NCBI GenBank assembly: GCA_028718985.1
Contig: JAQUKQ010000019.1
Span: 1-33,259 of the forward strand
Direction of reading: 5' to 3'
Length of the DNA: 33,259 nucleotides
From: Desulfobulbaceae bacterium
GTDB lineage: Bacteria; Desulfobacterota; Desulfobulbia; Desulfobulbales; VMSU01
Below the pieces are notes generated by a model. It was given only the letters and a program-made list of their open reading frames with translations. It did not search any database and was not told the origin of the DNA. The position numbers were made by a program, and so were the translations under genes. Below, piece by piece: positions 7,362 through 18,034 of this stretch (the stretch's first letter is position 1; the number at the start of each line of letters is the position of its first letter).

Positions 7362-8918
7362 TCACGGGTGCAGCTGCAATGTCTTATCGATGATATCTCT
7401 CAGTTCTGTTAGCTGAAACGGCTTGTGGATTCCTGCCAGAAAGCCATAGTCACGATAGGCGGCCATGATTGGATCGTTCGCGTAGCCGCTGGCGACGATG
7501 GCCTTGGCTGAGGGGGTAATCTGTCGCAGTTTTGCCATTGTCTCTTTCCCGCCCATGCCGCCGGGAATCGTCAGGTCCATGATCACCAAGTCAACTGGCC
7601 TCCCCGCCTTCTGTTGTTTTTCGTACAGCGACAACGCCTCGTCGCCGTCTTTGACTAACAACACCTCATACCCAAACAGAGAAAGCATCTTTTTCGTCAT
7701 CTCCCTGATCTGCTCATCATCATCCATCACCATGATCCGGCCTGTCCTTTTGGGTGTGGATAGGATTCGTTCTGCTGTGGACTTATCAAGCGCTTCGGCT
7801 TTCCCTTTGGCCGCCGGCAGCGCAATCATGAAGGATGTCCCTTGCTCTGGCTTGGAAACGCCCATGATCTTACCGCCATGCTTGGTGATAATCGAGTGGC
7901 AAAGCGCCAGGCCAAGGCCACTGCCCGTCTCCTTGGTAGTGAAATAAGGGTCAAAAATCTTGTTCATCAGGGACTCTGGGATGCCTTGCCCTGTGTCGTG
8001 GATTGTGACGGTGACGCAATCAGTAGGAGGGAGTGTCGTGTTAGTGCCATCGCTGTTTGGAACATTCTGGCAGCGGATGTCAATGATGCCTCCTTCCGGC
8101 ATGGCCTGGATGGCGTTGATAACCAGATTTTGGATGACTTGGCTTATCTGGCCGGTGTCCATTTCAACCGACCAGAGATCAGATGGGAAGTCATAGTGGC
8201 AGGCTGCCTTACTGCCTCGCAGAACAAAATCGGCCGAGGCCGTGATGACCTCGGAGATGGAGGCAATGGTCATCACCGGGTTGCCGCCTCGGGCAAAGGT
8301 CAGTAGCTGTTGTGTGAGTTTTGTTGCCCTGGAGGTGGCTTTGTTGACTGCTTCCAGAAGAGGGTAGGTCTCATCGTCTGGCGAGATTTTCATCAGGCAG
8401 AGGTCGATATTGCCCATGATAGCCGCCAGGATATTATTGAAGTCATGGGCGATGCCTCCGGCAAGAAAGCCAAGAGACTCGAGGTTTCTCGTCTTCAAGA
8501 GCTCTTGATGGATGCGGGCGGCATCGAGTTTGGCCTGATGAAGTTTGATGAAGACCTTGACCTTGCTGAGCAGGATGTCGGCATCGAGCGGCTTGAACAG
8601 GTAGTCAACGGCACCGGTTTCATAGCCCTTGAACACATGCCGCTGATCCTTGTTGATTGCGGTGACAAAGATGATAGGAACATCGCGAGTGGCTTGATTC
8701 CCCTGCATGAGAGTGGCAGTTTCGAAACCATCCATCCCTGGCATTTGTACGTCAAGCAAAACAAGGGCAAACTCATGGCGCAGCATCAGGGCAAGGGCTT
8801 CGTTGCCGGAACTGGCTGTCAGTATCTCGATCCCAAGCGATGCCAGGGTGACCTGCATGGCATGAAGATTCTCCGGACGATCATCGACAATCAGTATTTT
8901 TATTGTTTCATTGAGCAT
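7362..8918 (-). CDS. REC-histidine kinase-REC hybrid signalling protein
   Basis: A 518-residue cytoplasmic protein without membrane helices. Domains in order: an N-terminal receiver (5-120, phospho-acceptor D56, conserved K109 in FKP), a linker helix, a histidine-kinase dimerisation segment with GIAHDFNN (H158), a HATPase domain (about 250-370; N box VINAIQAM, G box DTGQGIP, GSGLGLAL) and a C-terminal receiver (395-515, D448). A kinase core of the HDFNN type between two receivers can take phosphate from a partner kinase and pass it on. It is the last gene of the ten-gene block, 27 bases after cheB. No DNA-binding domain is present, so its output is probably phosphotransfer or protein interaction. 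Confidence 0.93.
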   Translation of the reverse strand: MLNETIKILIVDDRPENLHAMQVTLASLGIEILTASSGNEALALMLRHEFALVLLDVQMPGMDGFETATLMQGNQATRDVPIIFVTAINKDQRHVFKGYETGAVDYLFKPLDADILLSKVKVFIKLHQAKLDAARIHQELLKTRNLESLGFLAGGIAHDFNNILAAIMGNIDLCLMKISPDDETYPLLEAVNKATSRATKLTQQLLTFARGGNPVMTIASISEVITASADFVLRGSKAACHYDFPSDLWSVEMDTGQISQVIQNLVINAIQAMPEGGIIDIRCQNVPNSDGTNTTLPPTDCVTVTIHDTGQGIPESLMNKIFDPYFTTKETGSGLGLALCHSIITKHGGKIMGVSKPEQGTSFMIALPAAKGKAEALDKSTAERILSTPKRTGRIMVMDDDEQIREMTKKMLSLFGYEVLLVKDGDEALSLYEKQQKAGRPVDLVIMDLTIPGGMGGKETMAKLRQITPSAKAIVASGYANDPIMAAYRDYGFLAGIHKPFQLTELRDIIDKTLQLHP

Positions 8919-8945
8919 AGTGTATCGTGCAGGTGTGCCGTGTTT

Positions 8946-9503
8946 TCAGCCCAGTAAGCGGGCGATTCCTGTGAGGTCGAGGATGTGATCTGGCTGAGCC
9001 TGATTGAACGCTGCCTGGGGCATGAAGGAGATCTCTGCCGTTTTCGGGTCTTGGACAATGGTGAGCCCCCCGCTGGCCTTAATTGCCGCAAGTCCACAAG
9101 CGCCATCGGCGTTGGCGCCAGTCAGGATAACGCCGACCAGTCTTGACCCGTAGGCCATAGCCGCCGTTTCAAAGAGGATATCGATTGACGGCCTGGCGAA
9201 GTTGATTTTGTCATCCAGTGACAGAGAAAAGCTTTTGTCTCGTTCGATCAACAGATGGTAACCGGCCGCTGCGATGTAGATGACACCGGGCAGGATTGGT
9301 TCTTTGTCTTCTGCCTCCTTGACCGGCAGGGAACAATGCTGGCTAAAGAAATTGACTATATACTCGCCGCCTTCAGGGTGCAGATGCTGAACGACGATCA
9401 CGGCTTGTGGCAAAGCGCGAGACAAGTGGGGCAGGATTTTTGCCAATGCGGCAAAACCTCCTGCTGAGGTGCCAATGACGATCGCGTCGTAGTCTGTCAA
9501 CAT
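8946..9503 (-). CDS. cheB: Stand-alone CheB-type methylesterase domain
   Basis: A 185-residue protein consisting only of the CheB catalytic domain, which removes methyl groups from glutamates. The catalytic triad is visible: S13 in GTSAGG, H40 in VQHLHP and D133 in GANADGA. The receiver domain that regulates ordinary CheB is missing. Its start overlaps the end of cheR by seven bases. No methyl-accepting chemotaxis receptor, CheA or CheW gene is nearby, so the target is probably not a normal chemoreceptor; the neighbouring hybrid kinase, with its long glutamate-rich coiled coil, is a possible substrate. Confidence 0.93.
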   Translation of the reverse strand: MLTDYDAIVIGTSAGGFAALAKILPHLSRALPQAVIVVQHLHPEGGEYIVNFFSQHCSLPVKEAEDKEPILPGVIYIAAAGYHLLIERDKSFSLSLDDKINFARPSIDILFETAAMAYGSRLVGVILTGANADGACGLAAIKASGGLTIVQDPKTAEISFMPQAAFNQAQPDHILDLTGIARLLG

Positions 9504-10324
9504 GTGTGTTTCTGATACACTTTCATGTGTGGTGCAAGTTCCGTGTAGTTTGTGGCCCGAGAGAAGAAGCGCAAACTCTCCTTGTTGCCAAGGCAGAGAA
9601 ACCCGTTGTTGATCAGACTGTCATCAAAGAGGCCCAAAACTTTTTCCTGCAGAGTTTTGTCAAAATAGATCAGAACATTGCGGCAGAGCACCAGGTGCAT
9701 TTCGCCAAAAACTTGGTCGGAGGCCAGATTGTGGCGGGCGAAGGTGATGTTCTTTTTCAGTGACTTAGCCATGATTACCGAATCGTATCTGGCGTGATAG
9801 TAGTTGGCAAGTGTCTCATGCCCGCCACCTTTTTGATAGTTCTCGCTATAGGCTTTCAACTGGGCAAGGGGGTAGATCCCCTCACGTGCAGTCATCAGCG
9901 CCGTTTCGTTGAAATCGGTAGCATAGATAGTGCTCCGCTCCAAAAGCCCCTCTTCTGCCAGAATGATGGCCAGTGAGTATGCCTCTTCCCCGGTAGCGCA
10001 ACCGGCGTGCCAGATCTTGATGAAGGGGTAGGTGGCAAGATACGGCACGACCTGTTTTCGTAAGTAGGCATAGGTCTCGGGGTCACGAAACATCTCCGTG
10101 ACCGTGATCGAGAAGTTGTTGATCAGTTCTTGAAAAAAAGCAGGTTCATACAAAACTCGGCGGGTCAGTTCAGAAATGTTCTGGCAGTCAAGTTTGTGCA
10201 TCCCCTGCAGGATACGACGTTCCATCGAGGCCCTGGCGTAATGGCGGAAATCATACCCATAACGCCGAAAGATAGCCTCCAGCAACAGATCCATCTCGAT
10301 GGCGACAATTTCTTGTGCTTCCAT
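9497..10324 (-). CDS. cheR: CheR-type protein-glutamate methyltransferase
   Basis: A 275-residue SAM-dependent methyltransferase with the CheR N-terminal helical domain (about residues 10-75), the linking TEMFRDP motif (76-82) and a Rossmann catalytic domain. The SAM-binding loop is GCATGEEAYSLA (108-119), followed by YATDFNETAL and LVLCRNVLIYFD (about 210-220). It lies 22 bases after the hybrid kinase and overlaps cheB by seven bases. Paired CheR and CheB next to hybrid kinases are common in signalling clusters that are not chemotaxis. The C-terminal TPR region found in some CheR proteins is absent. Confidence 0.94.
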   Translation of the reverse strand: MEAQEIVAIEMDLLLEAIFRRYGYDFRHYARASMERRILQGMHKLDCQNISELTRRVLYEPAFFQELINNFSITVTEMFRDPETYAYLRKQVVPYLATYPFIKIWHAGCATGEEAYSLAIILAEEGLLERSTIYATDFNETALMTAREGIYPLAQLKAYSENYQKGGGHETLANYYHARYDSVIMAKSLKKNITFARHNLASDQVFGEMHLVLCRNVLIYFDKTLQEKVLGLFDDSLINNGFLCLGNKESLRFFSRATNYTELAPHMKVYQKHTC

Positions 10325-10346
10325 GCGGTGGCGACCGGTGATTTCT

Positions 10347-13300
10347 TTAGCGATAGAGCCAGACCCGCATCATGGCGAGCAGGCGATCTTCGTTTATCGG
10401 TTTGGCCAGATAGTCGCTGGCCCCGGATGCCATGCACTTTTCTTTGTCCTCAGGCAGGGCCTTAGCGGTCAGGGCAATGATTGGCAGATCCCAGAAACGT
10501 TCCTGGGCGCGAATTTCCATGGTTGTCTGGTAGCCATCCAGTACCGGCATCATGATGTCCATCAGGATGAGATCAATTGCTGGGTCTTTGTCTAGCAATT
10601 CTAGGGCATGGCGGCCGTCGTTGGCAAGGATGATTTTCATGCCGCGTTCTTCAAGGATACGGGAGAGTGCAAAGGCATTGCGCATGTCGTCGTCTACCAC
10701 CATGATCCGTTTGTCACGGAACATGGTGTCTTGGTCGTAGAGGCTGGCGATCATCTTTCGCTTCTCCAGAGGCAGTTTGCTGACCACCCGATGTAGGAAG
10801 AGGGCTGTTTCGTCAAGCAGACGCTCTTCTGTTTTGACTCCTTTGATGATGACGGTATCGGTGTACTTGGCCAGTGTCTGTCCTTCCTCACGCGTCAGGT
10901 CTCGTCCCGTATAGATGATGACTGGTGGGATAATGATTGTCTCATCCTGGCGTAATCGATCGAGAAGCTCAAAACCGCTGATGTCTGGCAGGCCGATATC
11001 GAGGATCATGCAATCATATTTCTTGGCTTGCAGCGCGGCAATTGCCTCTTCTCCGCTGGCGACCGAGGTGACGATGACATCGCCGTTGCCGATCAGTTCG
11101 GTGATTCCCTGGCAGATAAAGGTATCGTCCTCTACGACCAACAGGTCACGGACCCGTTTGGAAATGGCCTCTTCCAGGCGAGCGAAGGTGGAGAGAAACT
11201 CATCTTCGCTGACCGGTTTGCTTAAAAAACCGATGGCCCCTTTCTTGAAGGCCTCTATCGTCTTCTCCTGGCCAGACATCATGTGCACCGGGATATGTCG
11301 CAGGCTTGGGTCATTCTTGATGGTCTCAAGCACCTGCCAACCATCGATGTCCGGCAGCCGGATGTCAAGGATAATGGCACTGGGGATGTAGGTCTTGGCC
11401 AGATGCAACCCGTCGATACCGGTAGCTGCTGCCAGACATTTGAAGCCTTTTTTGCGACCTTGAGCGACAACGACTTTGGCGAAGGTCAGGTCATCCTCTA
11501 TGATCAGCAGACGCTTGTCGCCTGCTACCAGGGTCTCCCTGTCATCGTCGATGATGGGTGTACTTGTGGGGCTGGCACGTATTAAGGCAGGCTGTGGTAA
11601 AGTGTTCTCCTGTTTGGCTGGGTCAACAATGTCGCGCTGGAGCGGCAGGAAGAGGGTGAAGGTTGCCCCTTTGCCCGCTTGGCTGCGGAGAGTGATCTCG
11701 CCGCCGAGCAGTTCGGCGAGCTTTTTCGAGATGGAAAGGCCTAACCCTGTGCCGCCGTATCTGCGAGACGTGCCGCCTTCTGCCTGCTTGAAGGCATCAA
11801 AGATGATTTTTTGCTGTTCTGGGGAAACCCCGATTCCGGTGTCTTCAACCTCGATGGCTAGGCTTTGTTGTGGTGCAAGGCCAGCGGGTAAGGAATGGGG
11901 AGTATTCTCCGGCTGGAGGAATCGTACCGTCACCCCGCCATGCTCGGTAAATTTAATGGCGTTACCCACCAGGTTTCGCAGGATCTGTTCGAGCCGCAGG
12001 CGGTCACTGATCATGCTGGCAGGCAACTCGTCGTCCAGCGTAACGGTTATCTGCAGGTTCTTTTCTTCGAGCAGAGGGGAAAAGTCTTCACGCAGCCAAT
12101 CGCCAAGGCCACGGAGGCTGATTGTCTCGTTGACGATATCCATGTGACCGGCTTCGATCTTCGAGAGGTCTAAGATGTCGTTGATCAGTCGCAGCAGGTC
12201 ATGGCCGCTATTGTAGATAATTTCGGCGGATTCTACCTGGGGGGGGAGAAGGTTGCCACTTTTGTTCTGTGAGAGGTTACGAGCCAAAAGCAACAGGCTG
12301 TTTAACGGAGTGCGGAGTTCATGGGACATGTTGGCTAAGAATTCCGATTTGTAGCGGTTGGAGGCGGCTAACTCTTTGGCTTGGGCATCAATGTCAGACC
12401 AGGCCTCCTCCAGATCACGGTTTTTTTCTGCAATGTCGTCTCGTTGGCGCAGCAGAGATTCACTTTTCTCTTCTAACTCCTCATTGGCACTTTGCAGTTC
12501 TTCCTGCTGTGCCTTCAGTTCCTCTTCGTTCTGACGTAAGGTTGAGGTCTGTTCCTCCAACTCCTCGTTGACGGCACGTAACTCTTCTTGCTGGGCTTGC
12601 AGGATAGAGGCTTGCCGTTGTGTCTCGGACAACAGAGCCAAGGTCTCTTGGCGTTGTCGGCATGAATAGAGGGCGATAGCAATGCCCTCCGCCACCTCTT
12701 GCAGGAAGGTACGCTGTTCTTCTGTAAAGGGTGCAATTGATGCCAACTCGATAACGCCGCGAACCCTGTTTTGCCAGAGCACCGGCAAGAGGAGAAGGCT
12801 GATAGGTGATGTGTCTCCCAAGCCGGACTGAAGATGCAGGTAATCGGCAGGGAGATTGTCGATGAGCACCAGCCGTTGTCCGAGGGCTGCTTCACCGACC
12901 AGGCCTTCACCAAACTTGCACTCTGTAGGGAGTTTCGCTAGCGGAGAGTGGCAAAACGTGGCCGTCAGGCGCAGCATGCCATCGGCTTGGGCGACATGAA
13001 AGGCGCCGGCTTGAGCATTGATGTAGTGGGCGAGAAAGGTGATGATGTCTCGGGCCAGGCGCTCTTCCTCCTTGTTTTCGCGCAACTGCTCTGCAATTTC
13101 TGTGCGGCCAGCAGCAAGCCACTGACTGCCTGCGATCGACTCGGCCATGCGATTGAACATGTCACTGAGCTTGCCGACTTCGTCATTGCTGAGCTGGGTG
13201 ATGCGGGTTGTATAGTCGCCTTGGCTGATGCGATCTAAGGCGTCCAACACTCTGCGCAGGGGTCGGTTGATAGATCGATTGACACTGACCGAGAGCCAGA

Positions 13301-14510
13301 GGCCAAGTGCCATCGCAAGCAGACAGATAGCAAAGGAGGTCGTGCTTGCCAGGCGGGCAAAATGCTTGGTTTTTGCCTCGAATTGTGTGTCGTTTCGGAT
13401 GGCGTCGGCGAGCAGTATCTCTACCGAATTTTCTACATGCGTGCTCTCTGCCAGCAAGCGATTGTTGAGATCATCAAGGTTGCGGTCGACTGCCAACACG
13501 GCATTAAAAACATTTTTGTACTCATCGAGGATGCTGGTCGTTGCGATAATATCTGCCTCTGGGATCTCCGAGGAGGCGAAGGCCATTCGCAGATCGTCAA
13601 TTGCCTGGTAGAGCATGTCGATCGAAAACTGATTCTCGCGTGCTAGGTAATCTTTTTCATAGCGTCTGATTTGCAAGACCAAGGTGGCCACGTCCGGCAC
13701 ATATTTTTTCAGAACACGGTTGGTGAGCGCCGCCGCTGCTTTTGAAGCCAAAAGGGCTGTCGCAGCCGAGTGCTGGCGCATTGCGGGGTCAGTCAAGGTT
13801 TGCAAATGATTCTTGATGGCGAGTTGGTACTGGTCAAACAGGGTGTAGAGTGTGCGATTTTTTTCGGTATTTGGGATGGCCGAGAGGAAGAGTTTTGTCA
13901 AGTCGGTCAACGCCTTTTTTTCGGCCTGATCTTGCGAATAAAAATCAGTACCTTCATCGGACATGAGCATCGATTGTACTTTGTTGAGGCTTGTTAGGAC
14001 GGGGCCTACGGCATGTTCGGTGGTTTCCAAATCAAAGAGTTTATGGGCCAGGTGACGGAGATTTCCTATCATGCCGCTTTCAGGGTTTAAGCCACGTTGG
14101 GAATAGGCATCGGTCAGCTGGCGGAAAAGACGTTTGTAGGTAGAGGTTGCAGAGGCAATGTTCTCGGCGTGAGCCACGAACTCCGGGCTTTGTTTCTCTT
14201 CAGCATACTGCCTGATATTATGTGCCAGGCGCTCGATATCGTTTAGTTGCTGCTCGACTTGATCGGCCTGGAAGAGTTCCTTGTTGAGGACAAATTCGGA
14301 GGCCGATTGGCCAGCCTTGAGCATGTCCGATTGAATCGCCAAGGCCTTTTCGTCATAGTGCGCACGGTTTTCCTGTCTCTGCAGAAAGGAGGATTCAACT
14401 TGGTTTAAGGCATATTGGTGGACAGCCAGAGACAGGACGAAGAGGGTGAGGAGGAGAGCGCTATTGGCCAGTAAGCGGTTTTTGATGGAGAGATGGGTGA
14501 GTACCGGCAT
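10347..14510 (-). CDS. Large membrane hybrid kinase: HBM-like sensor, HAMP, GAF, kinase, three receivers
   Basis: A 1387-residue inner-membrane sensor. Membrane helix 1 (12-33) and helix 2 (about 388-410) enclose an all-helical periplasmic region of about 350 residues. The segment IRRYEKDYLARENQ (281-294) resembles the helical bimodular (HBM) sensors of McpS and TorS. Next come HAMP (411-463), GAF (about 480-615), a glutamate-rich coiled coil (620-715), the kinase dimerisation domain with NMSHELRTP (H730), HATPase (830-957; NAIKFTEHG, GTGLGLSI) and three receivers with aspartates D1049, D1171 and D1318. The second receiver has KG where KP is usual (K1223). It follows the TolC-like gene by 25 bases and precedes cheR by 22. 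The sensor would receive a periplasmic signal, perhaps from the binding protein encoded upstream. Confidence 0.94.
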   Translation of the reverse strand: MPVLTHLSIKNRLLANSALLLTLFVLSLAVHQYALNQVESSFLQRQENRAHYDEKALAIQSDMLKAGQSASEFVLNKELFQADQVEQQLNDIERLAHNIRQYAEEKQSPEFVAHAENIASATSTYKRLFRQLTDAYSQRGLNPESGMIGNLRHLAHKLFDLETTEHAVGPVLTSLNKVQSMLMSDEGTDFYSQDQAEKKALTDLTKLFLSAIPNTEKNRTLYTLFDQYQLAIKNHLQTLTDPAMRQHSAATALLASKAAAALTNRVLKKYVPDVATLVLQIRRYEKDYLARENQFSIDMLYQAIDDLRMAFASSEIPEADIIATTSILDEYKNVFNAVLAVDRNLDDLNNRLLAESTHVENSVEILLADAIRNDTQFEAKTKHFARLASTTSFAICLLAMALGLWLSVSVNRSINRPLRRVLDALDRISQGDYTTRITQLSNDEVGKLSDMFNRMAESIAGSQWLAAGRTEIAEQLRENKEEERLARDIITFLAHYINAQAGAFHVAQADGMLRLTATFCHSPLAKLPTECKFGEGLVGEAALGQRLVLIDNLPADYLHLQSGLGDTSPISLLLLPVLWQNRVRGVIELASIAPFTEEQRTFLQEVAEGIAIALYSCRQRQETLALLSETQRQASILQAQQEELRAVNEELEEQTSTLRQNEEELKAQQEELQSANEELEEKSESLLRQRDDIAEKNRDLEEAWSDIDAQAKELAASNRYKSEFLANMSHELRTPLNSLLLLARNLSQNKSGNLLPPQVESAEIIYNSGHDLLRLINDILDLSKIEAGHMDIVNETISLRGLGDWLREDFSPLLEEKNLQITVTLDDELPASMISDRLRLEQILRNLVGNAIKFTEHGGVTVRFLQPENTPHSLPAGLAPQQSLAIEVEDTGIGVSPEQQKIIFDAFKQAEGGTSRRYGGTGLGLSISKKLAELLGGEITLRSQAGKGATFTLFLPLQRDIVDPAKQENTLPQPALIRASPTSTPIIDDDRETLVAGDKRLLIIEDDLTFAKVVVAQGRKKGFKCLAAATGIDGLHLAKTYIPSAIILDIRLPDIDGWQVLETIKNDPSLRHIPVHMMSGQEKTIEAFKKGAIGFLSKPVSEDEFLSTFARLEEAISKRVRDLLVVEDDTFICQGITELIGNGDVIVTSVASGEEAIAALQAKKYDCMILDIGLPDISGFELLDRLRQDETIIIPPVIIYTGRDLTREEGQTLAKYTDTVIIKGVKTEERLLDETALFLHRVVSKLPLEKRKMIASLYDQDTMFRDKRIMVVDDDMRNAFALSRILEERGMKIILANDGRHALELLDKDPAIDLILMDIMMPVLDGYQTTMEIRAQERFWDLPIIALTAKALPEDKEKCMASGASDYLAKPINEDRLLAMMRVWLYR

Positions 14511-14535
14511 TAATTTTCGTTTGTTGGCGTGGGGG

Positions 14536-16167
14536 TTAGGGCATGATGCCGAGATGGGTCAAGAGTGATCCTTCTAGGCGATGGAGGTCGAGCATCGCCT
14601 TACGGGCACCAACTACGGCTTTGCTCTGCAGAATCTGACTCTCGAGCAAATCTCGTTGCGCCTGGGCGACTTGGATGGTGGTGGAACGGCCCAGGCGAAA
14701 TTTTTCCTGCTCAAGGGCTAAGGCCTTTTCTCGCAAGGTGGCGGTGGCGGTAGCCGCCTTGACTTGCGCACTGGCCTGCTCAACATCGACGTGGGCCGAG
14801 CGCACTTCAACCTGCACCAACTGCTCCATGTTGCTTAACGCCGCATTGGCTTGCTCGAGAGACCAGCTGGCGGCGGCATGTTTCGCCTTGGACTCACGGT
14901 TCTTGAGTGGAAACTCCAGACTCAGCCCGCCGGCATAGGCGCTATCGTTAGTTGTCATATCGTCATGGCCGGCAAAAGAATAGGAGTACCTTGAGCCGCC
15001 GAGGGAGAGAAAGAGATCGAGTTTTGGCAGAAGCCCGTTCTTGGTCTGGGTTACCTCAAGGTCATTACGGCGCACCAGGAGTCGAGCTTGGTTTAAATCG
15101 GCCCTCTTGCTCATGGCCAAGGCGACGTGGTGATCGACTGCGTCAACCGACATGTCTGATAGCTCTGGCGTGTCGCTGAGGGTGATTTCTGCCTGCCAAT
15201 CGGCCTGACCGCCCGGATTCACCAGATGCAAGAGGTTAAGTTTCGCCTTGGCCAGTGTGCCACGAGCGCTAACCAGTTGCTGGTATCGTTCGGCGGCTTC
15301 GGCTTCGGCGCTAGCCGCTTCGTTCTCGGCTATGGCCCCAACTTTGATCCTCTCCATGACCTCTTCGAGCTGCTGATTGGCGATGGTCAATGACTGCTGG
15401 TAGGTCGCTAGATTGCGGTCGGCGAGCACGAGATCCCAATAGGCTTGTTCAATGTTGGCGACCAGGGTTTCGGCGGTTCCTTGCAGCTCGTAGAGGGACA
15501 TTTCGGTGTCCAGACGACTCTGTCGGAGGCGTGCCAGGGTGACGTCAGGGCCACGTCCCCGAAGCAGGGCTTGGGTGATGGTCAGATCCCAGTTCTGTTG
15601 GCGCGAACTGCTGTTGGCATCGGGGACGAGTTCTTTTTCCTGGTCGGCATTTAAGGTAATAGTCGCACCAAGGGAGGTTGCCTGCGAGAGGCCGACGCCG
15701 GTGCTGGTGGTCTCTCGGTCAACTGCCTGGCGTAGCGAGGAGGTGGTTGTGCTGGCCAAGGAGTCGGTGCCGTTGCTCAGGTAGCCGGTGCCATGGCTGT
15801 GGCTGGCTTTCGCAGTCAACAGGGGATCAAAGGCGGCTCGCTCCACTTCTTCGGCACTGCGGTTGATGGTTGGTTTCAAACGTTCGACATGGAAATTCTG
15901 GTTCTGCTCAAGGCCGATCAAAACAGCCTCTTGCAGGGTCAGCTTAAGCGGGATCGCCACCTTGGTCGGCAAAGGCTTGACCGGTACGGCTGTCTGCACC
16001 AGGCTCTGGTCACGGGACTCCATAAGCTCTTTCACCTTGGTTTCGCCAGCAATTTTGGGGCTCGACATGGCTTGATTGGGACTGAACTGCTTGACACAGG
16101 AACAGCACAACACCGCAAGTAAACAGAAAAACAGGGGCGTTCCCCTGTGGCATAAGACTGTTTTCAT
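14536..16167 (-). CDS. TolC-like outer-membrane efflux channel, probable lipoprotein
   Basis: A 543-residue outer-membrane efflux protein with two OEP repeats (about residues 85-310 and 330-530). Long helical segments such as EAYWDLVLADRNLATYQQSL and AEAAERYQQLVSARGTLAKAKLNLL are typical of TolC coiled hairpins. The N-terminus is a signal peptide ending in cysteines (VLCCSC, about 19-24), so lipid modification is likely, as in the OprM/NodT group. Its ATG overlaps the permease gene by four bases. With the MacA-like and MacB-like proteins it would form a continuous channel across both membranes. Confidence 0.92.
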   Translation of the reverse strand: MKTVLCHRGTPLFFCLLAVLCCSCVKQFSPNQAMSSPKIAGETKVKELMESRDQSLVQTAVPVKPLPTKVAIPLKLTLQEAVLIGLEQNQNFHVERLKPTINRSAEEVERAAFDPLLTAKASHSHGTGYLSNGTDSLASTTTSSLRQAVDRETTSTGVGLSQATSLGATITLNADQEKELVPDANSSSRQQNWDLTITQALLRGRGPDVTLARLRQSRLDTEMSLYELQGTAETLVANIEQAYWDLVLADRNLATYQQSLTIANQQLEEVMERIKVGAIAENEAASAEAEAAERYQQLVSARGTLAKAKLNLLHLVNPGGQADWQAEITLSDTPELSDMSVDAVDHHVALAMSKRADLNQARLLVRRNDLEVTQTKNGLLPKLDLFLSLGGSRYSYSFAGHDDMTTNDSAYAGGLSLEFPLKNRESKAKHAAASWSLEQANAALSNMEQLVQVEVRSAHVDVEQASAQVKAATATATLREKALALEQEKFRLGRSTTIQVAQAQRDLLESQILQSKAVVGARKAMLDLHRLEGSLLTHLGIMP

Positions 16168-17365
16168 TCGTAACGTAACGCCTCGATGGGGTTAAGCTTC
16201 GCCGCCCGGCGGGCGGGATAATATCCAAAAAAGATGCCGACTGCAGCCGACACCACGAGGGCCAGTGCAATACTTGAGCCCTCGATCAGCATGTTGAACT
16301 CTGTGAACTGGCCGACCAAAAAGGTGGTAATGAAGCCAAGGGCGATGCCCAGCAGGCCACCAAGGCCGCTGATGACAATCGATTCCAGTAAGAATTGGCG
16401 AAGAATGTCCCACTCCCTGGCACCGATAGCCTTCCTTATGCCGATCTCTCGGGTACGTTCGGTCACTGTCACCAGCATGATATTCATAATGCCGATGCCG
16501 CCAACAATCAGAGATATGCTGGCGATGCCGCCGAGGAGCAGGCTGAAGGTGCGGGTGAATGATGAGGCCATCTCGATCAGTTCCGACTGATTGCGCACAT
16601 GAAAATCATCCTCCACTTCAGGTCGCAAACGATGGGCGGTGCGCAAAATGGAGCCGATTTTTTCTTCTAAAGCCGCGGTGTCGGCTCCGTTCTCGACTTT
16701 TACGTCGATCTCGGACAGATAGTCTTGTCCTGAAATCTGCTTCATGGCGGTAGTGATAGGAATGATGATCATGTCATCTGGATTGAACCAGCCCTGGTCA
16801 CCTTTGGCCTTCAGGACGCCGAGCACCTTGAAGTTGACATTTTTTATTCGGATTGTCTCTCCCACCGGGTTTTGTTCGTCAAAGAGCTGCTCGGCGGCGT
16901 TTGCGCCGAGCAGGGCAACCCGGGAGACATGCTCGTCTTCTAGGGCCGAGAAGGATTCTCCCCTCTCAATCTCAAAGGAGCGCAGCGAGAGGTAGGTGAG
17001 CGAGGCACCGGTAATGGTCGTGTTGATATTCTGGTTGAAATATTTGACTTGGGCCCGGCCCATGACCAAAGGGGCTACAGCCTCGACCTGAGGCAGTTCC
17101 CTGAGGATGGTCTCCGCGTCCGCCAATTTCATGCCTCGATTTGATTCGGAACGAACACCTCCACGCCTGTCGCCACCGGGCCTGACGATGAGGAGGTTCG
17201 TACCCATGGCGGTGACTCGGCCCATCACCTGAGCCTTGGCGCCTGAGCCGAGGGCCAGCATCGAAATGACCGCCCCGACGCCGATAATGATGCCGAGCAT
17301 TGCCAAAAAGGTTCGTAATGGATTGGCAAGCAGTGTCTTGCAGGCAATTTTAATCAGAGTCCAGA

Positions 17366-17372
<7 letters not shown>
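16164..17372 (-). CDS. MacB/FtsX-type export permease
   Basis: A permease of about 402 residues. The N-terminal helix (about 18-40, LAMLGIIIGVGAVISMLALG) is followed by a large periplasmic MacB_PCD domain (about 40-250) and three C-terminal FtsX helices (about 280-390), including MLVTVTERTREIGIRKAIGA. The N-terminal ATPase domain of E. coli MacB is absent because it is encoded by the separate upstream gene. The start at 17372 was preferred over an upstream Met at 17423: it has a GGAGA ribosome-binding site at good spacing and overlaps the ATPase gene by seven bases. The substrate is not evident; macrolides, peptides, lipoproteins and heme precursors are handled by relatives. Confidence 0.92.

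Positions 17373-18030
<658 letters not shown>

Positions 18031-18034
<4 letters not shown>

Noticed and set aside
8310-8957. Plus-strand open frame of 215 codons
   Set aside because: It is the complement of the N-terminal receiver and kinase helix of the REC-kinase-REC gene, which has intact catalytic motifs.
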